64,000 bases of DNA. It comes from Armillaria gallica. Its lineage: Eukaryota; Basidiomycota; Agaricomycetes; Agaricales; Physalacriaceae. Under the pieces are notes generated by a model, which saw only the letters and a program-made list of their open reading frames with translations, had not been told where the DNA came from and searched no databases. Positions 44,342-56,999 of the stretch are shown here, piece after piece (position 1 is the first letter of the stretch; every line of letters begins with the position of its first letter). The stretch spans positions 7,502,001-7,566,000 of the forward strand of contig JBANDB010000002.1 in NCBI GenBank assembly GCA_037576215.1, written 5' to 3'. The translations under genes and the position numbers were made by a program.

Positions 44342-47300
44342 TCACTCTGTTCGCAAATGCTTCCTTCGCAGCTGGCTTGTTACTATTGAGTCCTCATTGT
44401 CAAGGATGAATCCTTCCTCTTCTTCCATTACATCCTCTTCATCATCAGAAGGCTCCTTCATAGTCTTGAAGGATTTGCCAGCATAAACAGCTTGGTTTTT
44501 GGCTTTCTGGGCAAGTGTTGCCTTTCGCTTCTCTTGGGTTTGTTTTCACTTTTCTGCCTGATTTTGGTGTAACTTGATAGCAATTTGATCATGGTGGGAA
44601 CAGGGATCTTCATAGATTGGCTGGGGAGCAGTTAAAGACTGAGGTATAGCCTTGCAAAGCAGGTTGGCATTGTGCAACCCATACATATTGACAGTATAGT
44701 GGTCATTGTCATTGTGAGAGACCAACTGGATGAACCGAGAGGTGGTCTTTCGCTCCTGAAGCTCAATGCGCCAACCAGTAGCTTCACATTTGGCGAGACG
44801 GCAATCATGTTGGGCTGAGAATTGGAACTGAATGTCCTGGAAAGCACAGTTTCATTATATGTCTATATTCCAATGCCGATTTCCGCTTACCTTGGCATTG
44901 ACAAGAACATGACTCTTGAGCCTGTCTGGCCACTGGAGCACTGGAATATTCAAGCCTGGATGACGTTCACTGCCCAGAACAAAGCTTTCGAGAGTGACAA
45001 GACCCTGAGTGACTTTGTTGTTGGAAAGGGGCATGAGAATCTCACAAACACGACCGATAATCAGCTCTCACTGTAAAAAATGTGTCCTTCAGAATTTCTG
45101 ACATCAAAAACCTAATGAATTCTTACAGATGAGTTCCACGCAAAAACCCAAGATCCTTCCTGACACCAATCACCAGTACGACACTGGACTGCCTCTCTGA
45201 ATCTCCATGATGCACTGATGGAGCACTCAAATATTCTGAGGTCATTACAGAACTTTGAGGATTCTGTGCTATGCCATTCAACCAGCTTCTTCACTCTAGC
45301 ATTTAGTCGTATTAAGTCTGTAAGTGATCATTTAGAACCATCAATATTGATTATATCAAAATAGCATACCATTTTCCATGCATTTACTGAGTGCCCAACC
45401 TAAATGTTGTTGAATGATTGTATGCTGGTGCAGAATGTCTCGGACATACACTCCAGCTTGGACCCATGCACCTGTATTATCTTTCCAATATCCACTGCTT
45501 AGAATATGTTTGAGTTGATCCATAGATCCAAATTTCTGTGCAATGTCACAGCTGGGGGCTTGATGGTTTGAGTAGATCGAGCAGAGATGGAATATAGCAT
45601 TGTAACACTCAAATACCTTGGTTGAGTAGCAAACTGCTGGTCCAAAGCATCGAATATCCTCAATCAGATGAGAAAGAAGATGCAGTTTGATCTTTGTGAT
45701 TATCTTGGCAGGATCAACATCACTGAAAGCATCAAGGACATTGCCAATGAGAATCTCAAGATCATTCTATAAAATGGCACCGTTTAGTAGTCTGTTTCCA
45801 GCGATCGTAATATGATTCTCCATACCAGATATTGGAACATGTCTTCGATCTCAGACACCCATAAGAGTGCACCCAGCTCGGCCACACTTTTAACAAGAGC
45901 AAACTGTGCTGGCATAACAAGATCATGGACATGGAACGGCATGGTCTCCATGAGAGTCTTGAAGTGTTTGCCGATAAGTGCATTGCAGTATTGCATCATA
46001 TAGGCAGACCAAATGGGAGGGACTTTCAGACCATCAATGTCTGTTGACTGGACCCGGATAGTAAAGAGATCTCGCTCAGCATCACTCCAGGAAGTATGTA
46101 GCATGTGCCAAACATACTTCACGATACCGAGGAGAATAGTATGCGGAATTTCGACTGGTGTGTCTTGCGTTGGATCCAAGCCTGATTGTAAATCAGTGAT
46201 CTGACTTTTATGGTGCTAAACAACTCACCGGCAATATCCAAAAGTGGATTCATTTTATCGCCAGGCTGATCATGAAGCCAATCACGCAACTCGTTTGCAA
46301 TATCCTCTGATGAGCACTGAGGGTTTTCCTTCTTCTTGGCTGAGAACATGGCAAGAAGTTTATCAATCCAAAACTGGGCTACTTTATCTTTGACACCTGT
46401 CACAGTTTGAAGGTCTGCAACTGATTTCTTCACACCCTCTGCAGCTGTATCAAGCTGTATCTGTATCTGCTCACACATTTCCACAGCTGATCGTGCTACA
46501 CCAGCCTATAATAACCAGTAAGTGGATACCACCTTGAAGTAGAAAAATATGTTCCAATACTCACTGCATAAAAGGCATGATAGCCTTCATTTGACTCTGT
46601 ATCATCTCGTGGTCCACCGACCTTGCATTTGCGGCATTTACAGTTACCATTGCCCCCAATATGTGAGGCTTGCTCTGACTGCTGTGGGTTGTCTGCCGGG
46701 AGGCCAGGACATCGGAGAATCACCTTGGTTTTTCACCCAGTATATGCATTCCTAGTTGCTATTGGTGCGGTCTCAGTGGATCTATTTGCCTTTAGTATAT
46801 TTGTAATCCTTGCCATACAATAGTCAAACTCACCGTATCTGATCTCGGACTGCTGACCATTGCTCTGGCGCAGAAGCATTTGGGGATGTTGAAACAAATT
46901 TAACAAAGTATTCTTGTTGCAGTAGTTGACCAGGTAAGTTTGAGTTTACCATGTACAAGTTCATATGCTTGTTGAACTGCTTTGATTTGTTTCCTGAAAC
47001 ATCGTCGCACCAGATGGGAACCATAATAATGACAAGATCTTCATCTGTATCAACCAAATCCCGAAGAGGATTAGGCATTGGTGGAGGTTTTGTTTGTTCT
47101 GTTTGAACATGATCAAGTGTAACTTTGCATAATTTGCACGAAATGATTTACCTTGCCAAATGAGTTTCCCATCTGTGCCGTGTCAGTGCAGAACCTCAAA
47201 ATACGTGTATGCGAAGTGTGAGGTGGGAATACTGACTACTTCGGAGCTGATTTTCAGGCCACTCTGTATCCAAAGATCTTGAATATAGATCATATCAATA

Positions 47301-48639
47301 TTATATGATATACAAACATACTGGACTAATTTCAACATTTAAACAGTCAGAATGCAGCTCTTGATTGTGCATGATAAGGTTTTTTGGAATCACAAGGCTT
47401 CTATTATCTAATTCGATAACCTCTTTGATGAAGAACTGTCAGTATCCATGTGAGAACATAGGTGTTAACTCCAATGGTGAGTACTCCATCCATCATTGTG
47501 CCTGCCAGACCTCAGAAATTGCACCTTGGGTCTCCTCAGGGTAAAGATGGAGATGTCGTGCAATTGCAGGATTCGAAAAGTCCTATTAACTGCTGTCAGT
47601 ATATTATTTGACTGTCCATAATAAGAGGGTCACGTACATGTCCAATGGACTTGGCAATATCATTTACATAGAAGTGGTTTCCAGTACCAGACATAAATGG
47701 CTTGGTCACTTCGGGAAATATTTCAGTTCGTAGGCCTTCTTGTACTTCTTGAAATGCCTTAAATGATGGTGCATCCAGACTGCACTCATTCAAAACCCAT
47801 AGAATGAGCCGCAGATGACTGTTTGAAAGCCGAAGTCATGGGAGATTGTCAATGATGTTGAGCAACATGAACTAACAATGCGACCATCAGTACTTTAGAG
47901 AGAAATAGGCAGATAAATGAGATCTCACAAACAATTTTGCTTGGATACGGCCTGTAATTATTTTCGTCATCCACAGAATAATCATGTTGGGCCTCCTCCA
48001 TCCCAGGATTGACAGGGTTCCCTGTTTTGCTCTTGTAAACATACAGCAAAGGTATAACTTATCAAACTCACCATAGGTCTGCAGCTCATGATAAATATTT
48101 GTTGTGGCAAGATCATCCTCTTCATCATCATAGCCGTATTGATCATGATAATCAGCAGCTTGAAGGAGTTCTTCTACTTGTTCATGAAGAGCCTTCCTCC
48201 GGGCTTCAATATCATAGAAAAGAGGGTCAATATCGAGTGGAATTAGTGGTGTATCCCATCCTGGAGCACTGGAGGTGTATCTCAGGGCACTGTGAGGTTG
48301 AATTAATTTCGTTGGAAACTGCTTCTAGATGCAGTGGATTGGATGAATATGCAGCTTGAAGTTGCTCTCGGTCTCTTTCTCGCTTGCATTCTTCAGATAG
48401 GTGAAGGTTAACTTGGTGAATATGACTTCCAGATTCAAGATGTTTCTTGGCTGAGCTCTTGACAATCCATTTGCCAGGACCAGCCCCATACGGATCACCC
48501 TGAGCACATACACGGCATCATAGTGTCTTATTCTTTGGGTCAGGATGTACTTCAAAGCTTGGAAGATGTGTCAATGTTGCAACTGAGGCAGTTACAACAC
48601 TGAATAATTAACTTCAGGGATTGGAGTAACTTTGGCCAT
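44342..48639 (-). pseudogene. Plavaka-like (CACTA-related) DDE transposase, degenerate
   Basis: A long multi-exon gene on the minus strand. In order: N-terminal zinc region (SFEVHPDPKNKTL, CRVCAQGDPYGAGPGKW), acidic linker (YDDEEDDLATTNIYHEL), LPLDIDPLFYDIE, NHFYVNDIA, WCDDVSGNKSKQFNKH with LLQQEYFVKFVSTSPNASA, a Cys/His cluster GLPADNPQQSEQASHIGGN ... CRKCKVGG, then DPTQDTPVEIPHTILLGIV, ALIGKHFKTLMETMPFHVHD, ELGALLWVSEIEDM, NHQAPSCDIAQKFGSM, and a C-terminal domain HDCRLAKCEATGWRIELQE ending at the stop 44342-44344. These blocks match transposases common in basidiomycete genomes and usually named Plavaka. Stops at expected Arg codons (TL-stop-C near 48520; K-stop-K near 44553) and a frameshift near 48290 mark it as dead, though much of the catalytic core is open. 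It is divergent to the plus-strand gene at 48946. Confidence 0.72.
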
Positions 48640-48945
48640 GATAATCGTTGGGTTGGGGTCTTGAAGCTTGAAAAAAGGGACTCTGCTTCTTAAATAGCGA
48701 ACAACAATAAGTAAGATGAAATAATGAATTGTTGACCGTTGATGGCCTTGATGGAACGATACAAGGTAGCGATTCCAAATCTGGAATCGTGTGATGTCAC
48801 AGCCACCGATGTCTTCCTTTGCCCACCACCATGCCCTTTGCCTTGGTTTTACTCATTGTTTATCTGTGGCATTTCTATCTTGTGGATCTATATAAACATA
48901 CAAATATTGCAAACTCCTCCAGTTTGCACTTTCCCCACCACACTC
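48640..48945. promoter_or_regulatory. Bidirectional promoter of the Plavaka-like element
   Basis: A 306-bp spacer between the divergent starts at 48639 (minus) and 48946 (plus). TATATAAA at 48889-48896 lies about 50 bp before the plus-strand ATG. Confidence 0.5.
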
Positions 48946-50292
48946 ATGGCCGAATCCTCTTCTCCTGACAGTCACATTCACCCATCTCTTCGTTTCCTGA
49001 CTGCATCTCAACCCATGCCCATGGACGATTCCAGTGAAGATGAAGATCTGCCACCTGCTGGTGAAGTCCGGTGATCTGATGAAATGGCCGCTGTGCATGC
49101 TGCAGCTACAGCTGGACCCATGTTTGTGACAGATCTTACCTCATTCAGTCAATATATCAAGGCCAATATGGAGCTCTCCAAGGAGTCGATGTTGAAGCTT
49201 GATGCTTTCTGCAGTGTGTGTTTTCTATTTTCTAGCCATCTGAGTATCAACTGATAACCTCGTATTCTCACAGCCGCACACATTGGAGGAATGCATAGCG
49301 ATTATGTATGCGACCACTCTCAGCAATCAGGATATGTTACAAGCAATGCGCAAGACTGTCAACAAGACTTGGGAGATATCAGGAGAACTCAAGGTGCATA
49401 ACTCGCCAAGTCAGATGTACATATTCTCAATGTTTTATAGAACAAAATTTGGTCCTACGTTCGGGTTTTCCTGTTATCACCCAACCTTAGCTGTTACCGC
49501 AGTAACATCGTGGAATCTGCTCTGGTGCGTCTACCTTCGCTCAAGAACACCCTGTGCCCTAATATCACTGTCCATGAACAGCGTGCTATGCGTGAGCTGC
49601 AAGTTCAGGGCCTTCCTCCAGATACAGAACCAGCACGAATTACTCAGGTTCTGAGTCTAATATGCAAACAACTGACTACATTCCGGGCAGTAATCAAAGA
49701 GAAGGTGCCGTTCGTCCTGCCTATTCTAATTTGGGGCATTCATCCTCATGATTGACAGGTTATGGTATCGCAAACACCAAACAGAGCACCCATCAAGAAC
49801 ATCGGAGACCTTGCTGGAGCATTGATCAAGAACACGGAATTGCCATGCACCCAAGACCTCTATATGCGATTGGCGTTTTTGGTGTGTTCTTGCTATTTAT
49901 ATATGGTGCCCGGTGCTGATTTGACATCTTGTTTTAGTGCTTTCTTATGAGTCCTGAGAGTGGTATCAACCTGGATGACAATGAACAATTCTGGTTAAGT
50001 GTAGATGACACTTTGGAAACCTATCGCTCGTCAGGTGAAGCCCAAATGATGCAGTATGTTCCTATCAGACCCTTCCATCCATCAATTCTCATTGATGCCC
50101 ACATATAGATCACTGAACAGCTGTTACCAGGCCGATAAGCAGAAATATGGCAAACCATTGGGAGATGGCCACCAGACCATGAGTTTGGACAATGTCACCC
50201 CGTGGATCAAGGTGGTCAATAAGAATGCCTGGTCTGTTGTCAAGGGTGCAGCTACTGCTGGGGTATCTTGGAAGTGGTGTCAAAATGAATGA
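48946..50292 (+). pseudogene. Accessory gene of the Plavaka-like element
   Basis: The start ATG 48946 gives MAESSSPDSHIHPSLRFLTA and an acidic stretch DDSSEDEDLPPAGEV. A TGA at about 49072 sits where Arg is likely (VR-stop-SDE). Downstream exons read SFSQYIKANMELSKESMLKL, ATTLSNQDMLQAMRKTVNKT, VESALVRLPSLKNTLCPNIT, NRAPIKNIGDLAGALIKNTE, SPESGINLDDNEQFWLSVDD and, last, YGKPLGDGHQTMSLDN ... KVVNKNAWSVVKGAATAGVS, stop 50290-50292. No domain is recognised. The divergent position next to the transposase suggests a second transposon protein, comparable in place to TnpA-type accessory factors of CACTA elements; this role is inferred. With the TGA removed by an intron it might still be expressed. Confidence 0.55.
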
Positions 50293-51400
50293 ATAAAGGA
50301 ACCCTGGAACATCATCATCTCTTGATCATCTTTGTATCATGTATTATTAGCTCGCAATGAGATCCTTGCTATATTTTCCAATGGTGTGATTTTGGGTCAG
50401 GGTGACCCTGATTGATTGCGAATATAAGCTCTTTGTTTTGCTGTGAATGAGAAGATTAAAACATCGTTACCAGGTCATAGAAACACGGATTATATAGCTG
50501 CAAGTGCCCCTAGTGAGCCTTGGGAAACCATATTTGGTGTGCTCTACCAACACTGTGATAACATTTTTGAAACGATGTTTTAACAGCTTGATAGTGTCAA
50601 ATTCACCCTGGTCACAACATTATTTCAATGTCGTCATGATAGTGTGCTGAGGTAAAAGCACCAATATAATAAAAATGGTCAAGGTCAATGACATAGCGAC
50701 GTTCAGATCTCAGATGTTGCTAAGTCATCTGTACATTTCCTGATCATCATCTGAGTTCAATCCTAACGGCGATATGACATCTGGATGAGCCCATTACAAC
50801 ACATCCTCAATGAGTGTTGTCGATCATCTCTCAAACCTCCTAATGACATCCAACCAGAACTGCGGTGTAGTAGTGTTCTGAGGGTCAGAAACCTGATTCT
50901 CTGCTTGTTACATGACCTGTATTTGTACTAATCTACTTATACACTATTTCTAATCTTTTTGTTACTGACTAAGATGTGTGCTGACCCAGCCAGGTGAGGG
51001 TAAACTCATTGCCTGGCAGATATTAGCTTATTGGTGGCTACCAGGTCGATCAATCACTTGCAAAATCTAGCAATCAATTACTAGTTCCTGCCAGAAAGCT
51101 GATTCCAGCCTTGCCAGGTGGTACGATGATGAGCCTAAGACTTCTGTGGCAACAGCAACACCCAAAACTTGAAGAGAGCTTAGGCAATTAATGTAGCAAC
51201 ACAGCAATCAAGGCAATGTGTTTGCAAGTGGTTCAGTGCACCTCTGTGCTGTCAATTCCTCAATAACACAAGATACACTGCGACTTTAAGTCAGTGAAGT
51301 AGTACTCTTGGTCAAGGAGTACTAATAGATGTTGGCTGTAAGCCTGGATGGATCTCGACAAACGAGAAGAGATGGAATCTGGTATGACTTGAATACCAAG
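50293..51400. other. AT-rich flank, no gene
   Basis: No long frame. CCAGGT/ACCTGG-type motifs recur at about 50471, 50605, 50990, 51042 and 51113, echoing those at 43286-43440 on the other side of the Plavaka-like genes. A near-palindrome lies at 51279-51299. Clean terminal repeats were not found. Confidence 0.35.
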
Positions 51401-51420
51401 AAACCATGATAGAAACTGCG

Positions 51421-51612
51421 AAAATGGTCTAGAGATCATGAAAATGGATCTAGAAATCATAGCAACGTGCTAGAAAACGTAGCAATGGTCGAGAAAATGT
51501 GGGGAGGGAATAAAAGACGTAGCAATGAGCTAGTAATCGTGGGGAAGGACTGGAAAACATGGGGAGGGACTAGAAGACGTCGAAAGAGCCTAATAAACGT
51601 GGCTAGAGGGTG
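51421..51612. repeat. Minisatellite, about ten degenerate ~20-bp units
   Basis: The unit resembles CTAGAAAACGTAGCAATGGG. Two alternating right halves appear, 'agcaatgg' and 'ggggaggga'. Unit length varies by 1-2 bp. Confidence 0.7.
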
Positions 51613-52555
51613 TACCTAATATTGTGAGTTGAAACAATAGCAATAAATGTATGGAGACTGCAAAAAACTGGTAGAAATCGTAGCAACTGAGGTGCTGAGT
51701 GGGGTGCTGTGGCAATAGATGCACGGCAACTCCAAACAATGATAAAGACGAGGGTGATCCTATGGAGCTGAACTGAGCCTACACTGAGGCAATACTGAAC
51801 TGGGTGATGAAAACGATGGCGATGTAGAAGGTGAAAGCGATGAAACAATCCTATGTGGTGAAAGTGAAGTGATGTTGTGGCATTAAAAGACAAAAGCAAG
51901 TTATTGACGCAAGATTTTGTGTATTGGTGCAACCAACAACATTTAAAGAGTAAAGCAAGTGGTGGGGAATAACTTGGAGTAACCGTAGCTGACTGGTAAT
52001 GCCATAGTCTTGTCAACTGGGTAAGAACTAGCTCTAAAAATGCGGTATCTACCTAGTTTTTATACTACAAGTACGATTTTATAAATAGAATATTCTTCGG
52101 AGCCTTAGTAAGGCTGTAAGTCCTTGGCTTTTGTAATAGCCGTAGTAAACATATGGTATCTGTGGTTCTAAAGTAACAGCAAGTCCTCAACGTTGCCATG
52201 TATGGATGCGAACCATGTGGTTTTATTGAGCAATGAGCAGATCATAAGGTGCTGTTTAGCTGTGGATTATTGAGCTGCAGTTGCCGTGCTGAGGTGTATG
52301 CATGGGGCAATGATAATTCAAAGTCTTGGCACTGTAACAGCCTTAGTAAACATGGTCTATAGTTGCCGTGGCTGTAATTATTGTAGCTGGAAGGATATAC
52401 GTGTCAATCATGTCATTTCATTAAATGATTGATGGGCACATCAACCAGATGCTTCTGAGTGATGTAGCAACCCCGTTTTAGGATGATTGTTGATCAAAGG
52501 TGCCTTGCCATGATGAGATATGGTAATTGTGATGTGAGGTGAGCTGGGAAGGATA
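51613..52555. other. Intergenic, no gene recognised
   Basis: A minus frame at 51603-52016 is compositional (His/Ser/Leu rich) without motif or homologous pattern. Nothing else was seen. Confidence 0.35.
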
Positions 52556-52735
52556 ATGGAGTGCATGAGGAGTGGATGTCACGGTTTTAGGACTGTATCT
52601 GAATGTTTTGTGGCTTATACTGCAAAAATCTGTGGTATTATCAAGTGTTGGCAGTATTATGGAGTGTGTGAGGGTTATAATGGCATTGTTTCAAAGGTAT
52701 TGGGTGATGGATGGCTAAATCTGCGAATTCTGAGC

Positions 52736-55700
52736 ATACAGAGCCTGGAGGCTCATCAACGAGCAGCCTGGACCTTTGGACTAGTAGGCAGAATTCTGAG
52801 GCTTTTATCCAAGCTTCAGAACATCATGTTCTTAAGTGGCCAGTGGCTTTGTGCTTACAATGAGGTACTTGCTTTCTTTAGTATACTAGAATCTACTGTA
52901 CAATAATAATAACTTCATTATTATTTGATAGATACATGCGATTTCAATGGTGTATGCTTGGCAAGCATATCATCTCCCCTCAACTAAGAATCAACTGTCT
53001 CAGTTGTAGGAGCTTCATGCCTTTTAGGTTTCCAGGGATAATGATTTGTAGATGGCTTTGTGTAATTCTCAAATTATGTTTTTTCATTAGCACCAAGATG
53101 GCATGCATTATAAAGTTTGATTGAATTTTCTGCCACTAATTTATTATCATTCTAAGGTGTGCTTCCTACTTTCTGGCACACAGACCTGCTTGCCTCTAAA
53201 TTTCTTGCACTTGGTGTATGTCATTCATTCTTGCTTTTTTTCTTATTATTCTGGCTAGCTGAACATTTCACCTAGGTCACCTACCATGCCACCTATTCCC
53301 ACCTGTACTCTGAGATCATTGAGTGCTTCTTTGCTACTGCATCATGAGTTGCTCAAGAACTTCCTGAGTGTGTTCAGAAGCCCAATTAGTTGGTGTGGAT
53401 GTTTAGTCTGTCTATGGTAAAGGATGTACTCAAGGTCCATTCTCTCCTTTTGCTTTTCATTCTCTTTTCTTGCTTACAACCAGTAGACTGGTCTTTTTAC
53501 CACCAAGGATATCAAACTCTTGAAGGAGAAAACTCTGTCTCCTGAGCTATCTTCTAGTGTGCAAAAGAGCTCGCAGCCAGTCACTAAGAAGAGGAAGACT
53601 TGTGATTGTTCACCTTCCACTCTATCTGTCAAGATGTTCTCTATCAAAATGGAGTCTCAGCCCAACATCAATAAATTGTCCAAGAAGTGACTAAAACATA
53701 GTCAAACCCCTTCTCCTCGGGAGATGTCACCAGCTCTTAAAGTGTTGACTAGCAAAGCCAAGGGTGGGCCACCTCCATTGGTCAAAGAAAGCTCTGTTGC
53801 TACTGAGAAGGCTCCTGCATGCTCTTGTGGCCATAAATCTATCAGAATCCCAATTGTCAAGATCCTGACTACCTGTTAAAAGAAAGAAGTTACCTCTCCT
53901 CCTGCCATTATCTCAGAGGATACTCATGCCAACCCCTGTGGCCACTCTCCAACTCCAATCACTGCAGAGTTAATGCTCAACCAGATTTTTACTGACTTAC
54001 TCTTGCTCTCTGCACTGTGATTGCCTCACAAGGTGTGTGTGCTCTTACTTTATTGTTTACTGCTTTTGCTTACAGTTTTCTTTTTAGGATGCAATGAGAT
54101 GCACTATGTGTGCTGGCCATTGTGTTTTATGCCAGCACAAGGAACTGTTGGCATCATGTGCAAATTGCACTGGCTGGGGTCATTGTATCTGTCATCTCAA
54201 AGCCAATGATTTACAGGATGTCCATGATAACCTGTTGTCACTTGCCCAAGCTGCACACCCTCATATGTATACATTATTTCTTGCTATTCTATTTGCTAAC
54301 TTACTATTTCAGTCATTGAGATGCATGATCATAATTTCCTAGCTGCCAACCTTCAAATCCATCATCTCCTGGATGCCTTGCATAAGGCTTACCAGCTTCG
54401 AACTGCCACACTGTGTAATTTGCTTTAGGTGTTTTTGCAAGTCAAAGGTGCTCATAATATGGATGCATTTGAGAACTTTGCCGGAGAATATACCACTGGT
54501 CATCACCTTTTAATCAACATGGGCCTTGTTATCGATGAGCATGGGGAGCTTCAACACATCACCTCACCTCAACTTCACTATTACTACCCTCATCCTTTGG
54601 CCATTCACAGAGAGACAACTCCTGAACCTCAACTTTCTGCATTCATGGTCATCAAGCCTGATGTTAGGCCCATAGGTGGGATGGAGAGTGATGAGGACAG
54701 CAACAGTGATCACAAGGATAAAGCAACTGTTGAGAAAGACTTGGTGCAAGACCAACTGTTATCATCATCTCCTGTCCATCCTGAACCTAAGGCAGGTTCT
54801 TTGGTAAGACCTTTTCTTTGTATTTTTCTTTTGTTTTTACTTACCTAGTCAGTCACACAGGTTTTAAACTATGGTTTGTTAGTCTGGCCAGGTATGATAG
54901 GGAGCACTCACACCTTGGATATTCCATGCTATAGCTTATGGGGGTGAGAATGAAATCACCCACCCTCCCAAGGCTATTGGTTTTATCCCAGTTTGGAGGC
55001 TCAACATCTATTTAGCCCATATTATCTTTGATCTCTTTTCTTGTTTTATTGAATGACACTGTGGATGACAATTTATATACAAGTTTTACTCAGAAAAATG
55101 TACATCTTGCCATTTCTTTGTTGAATGCTATGCTCAAAAGAGGCTTCTTACTTGCTGTTGTTTCATGAAACCCAGTGTGCCCCCTAAATTATAGACTCTG
55201 CCTGGTGTGCATTACTGAGTATGGTTATCTTAAATCTTTTAAGTCTGAGATGGCCAAAATTCTTTCTTACAAGGGTTTTATGCCATACTAGGGTGATGAA
55301 CATTTGCAATTTCTCCATGTGATCAAGCATCTTGATTGCAATCAGGTGAGACTGTCCTAAAATAGCTGAATTTGAAGTCTCTTATATTGCAGGGTTGGCC
55401 AGGCATGGTATAACAAGTTAAATATAAATCCCTTCTCTTTTGAGATCTTGCTATCTCCTTCCTTTGCTTTTCTCATGGGTTGTAAAGCCTACCTAGAGCC
55501 TCTCACTCTTGATACCAGGGTTCCCTCAGAGCAATTCAAGTCTCTCCTGGTTGCTGATCATTACATCATACTTTGCCAGGCTTGCACTCAACATCCTGCT
55601 GTAGTGGATATGAATACCCTGGAAATGTACTTACAATCTGAAATCAAGTCTATCTTGGATTCCATTCATCCTTTCTTGGTACATACATTCTTGTGCTTTA

Positions 55701-56320
55701 CCTTACTTGTTTTACTAGTTTTCCAGATGGCACACAAATCCTACTTTCCCAAGAATAGTGATCTGATTGTTATTCATTTCCTGGCAATGGCTACTACACT
55801 AGCTAACAACCTTAGCCCAGCTTTCCAATCCTCTCACTGGGATGCCTGGAAAATTGAGGATTATATGAGGATGTTCAAGTTACTCAGGGTGCATTATTAT
55901 TTTCTTCTTGCTACGTTGCATCTAACTTTTCCTGGTAGTTCCTGAAGCCTAGATTTGATCCTTTGGATACTTTTCCTGGTGAAGTCCATGCATCTGCTTT
56001 ACTGGGTCTTCCACCTGAGCAGAACTGCTTCCAGATAGTTTCTGAGCATATCTTTCATCAAGATCTCCATTGGGAACACTTCCAAGGTGCAGCCTCCGAT
56101 GCTTGGTTTGCAAACTTTGTGTGTCAAATTCCTTCCTACTGGATCCATGTGTTTATTTCTTGGTCCAGTTGTTCTTTAACAACACAGCAGCTCTCTCCAA
56201 ATCTAACAGCTATTTTTAGAGTACATGTACTTAGAATTTGCACTCACCTCCTGAATGGCTGGATGCACACCCAAATGCAGATTTTATCACTAAGTTTCAG
56301 GTGTATCTTCAAATTTTAAA
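52736..56320 (+). pseudogene. Degenerate repeat-type gene with Cys-rich zinc-finger region
   Basis: A multi-exon coding trace with many stops. Readable blocks: EPGGSST (52739), AYHLPSTKNQLSQL-stop-EL (52965-53015), LFTTKDIKLLKEKTLSPELS, a Ser/Pro/Lys-rich linker (KKRKTCDCSPSTLSVK; GGPPPLVKESSVATEKAPA), a Cys/His cluster at 54090-54215 (C-x2-C-x3-C-x2-C then C-x2-C-x4-H-x2-CH), the conserved-looking ENFAGEYTTGHHLLINMGLV (54471-54530), a second unit from 55440 with LEPLTLDTRVPSEQFKSLLV, and LLGLPPEQNCFQIVSEHIFH (55990). Stops fall where CAG>TAG and TGG>TAG are expected. The family is not identified; the style is that of a high-copy mobile-element gene of basidiomycetes. Confidence 0.5.
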
Positions 56321-56999
56321 TACCCAGAGGTTTCATTTATTGGCTGACTTAGCCAGATAACTGTCTAAGTAGATTGCCTCGACTTAGGACTTATCCAGTG
56401 CCTAGCTTTCTTTTTCTGACAATGGTTTCTTCCTTATTCTGGCCTGAAGACTTGCCTCTCCCTTTTGCCTGGAAGGATCTACCTTCCTTGTTGCAGGTGG
56501 ACTACTACCTCTTACTATGACTGGCACATACCTGGTATCCTCAAGTACTTGATTTTGACATCCTGGTCAATTGGCATCAGCCAAAGTGGCAACTTTAATT
56601 AACCATGTGCATCCTTTCCTGGTGAGTGTTCCGGAGATATGATGTCCTTTTCTTACTAAGTCTCCAGGTAGGTTGCTCATGTCAAGCATTTTCCAGATGA
56701 TATAGATCCCTTATTCTTGCAATTACTAATAACTTAGGACCCTGCTTTGTTGACCCAAATTGGACTCCATGGATGGTGCAGAATCCTCATCATCTGGTTA
56801 TTGGTTTCCAAGTATCCAATTTCTATAGAGATCTCTGATGCAGCTTCAATCTCTTTCAGAACTTTATGTCTCTGTTTCCTGGTGACTTGCATTTTCCAGA
56901 TAGTCAGCACTTGGTGATCTGTTCAGACTTTTTGCCAAGTTCAAAGGCTATTTAGTATACCAGTGACTTTCTATTCTTCCAGGTTGGTGTTGGTTATTA

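Noticed and set aside
48099..48359. 86-codon plus frame
   Set aside because: Antisense to the transposase N-terminal region, which reads the conserved sequence.
51603..52016. 137-codon minus frame with His/Leu/Ser repeats
   Set aside because: Low-complexity composition next to a minisatellite; no motif.
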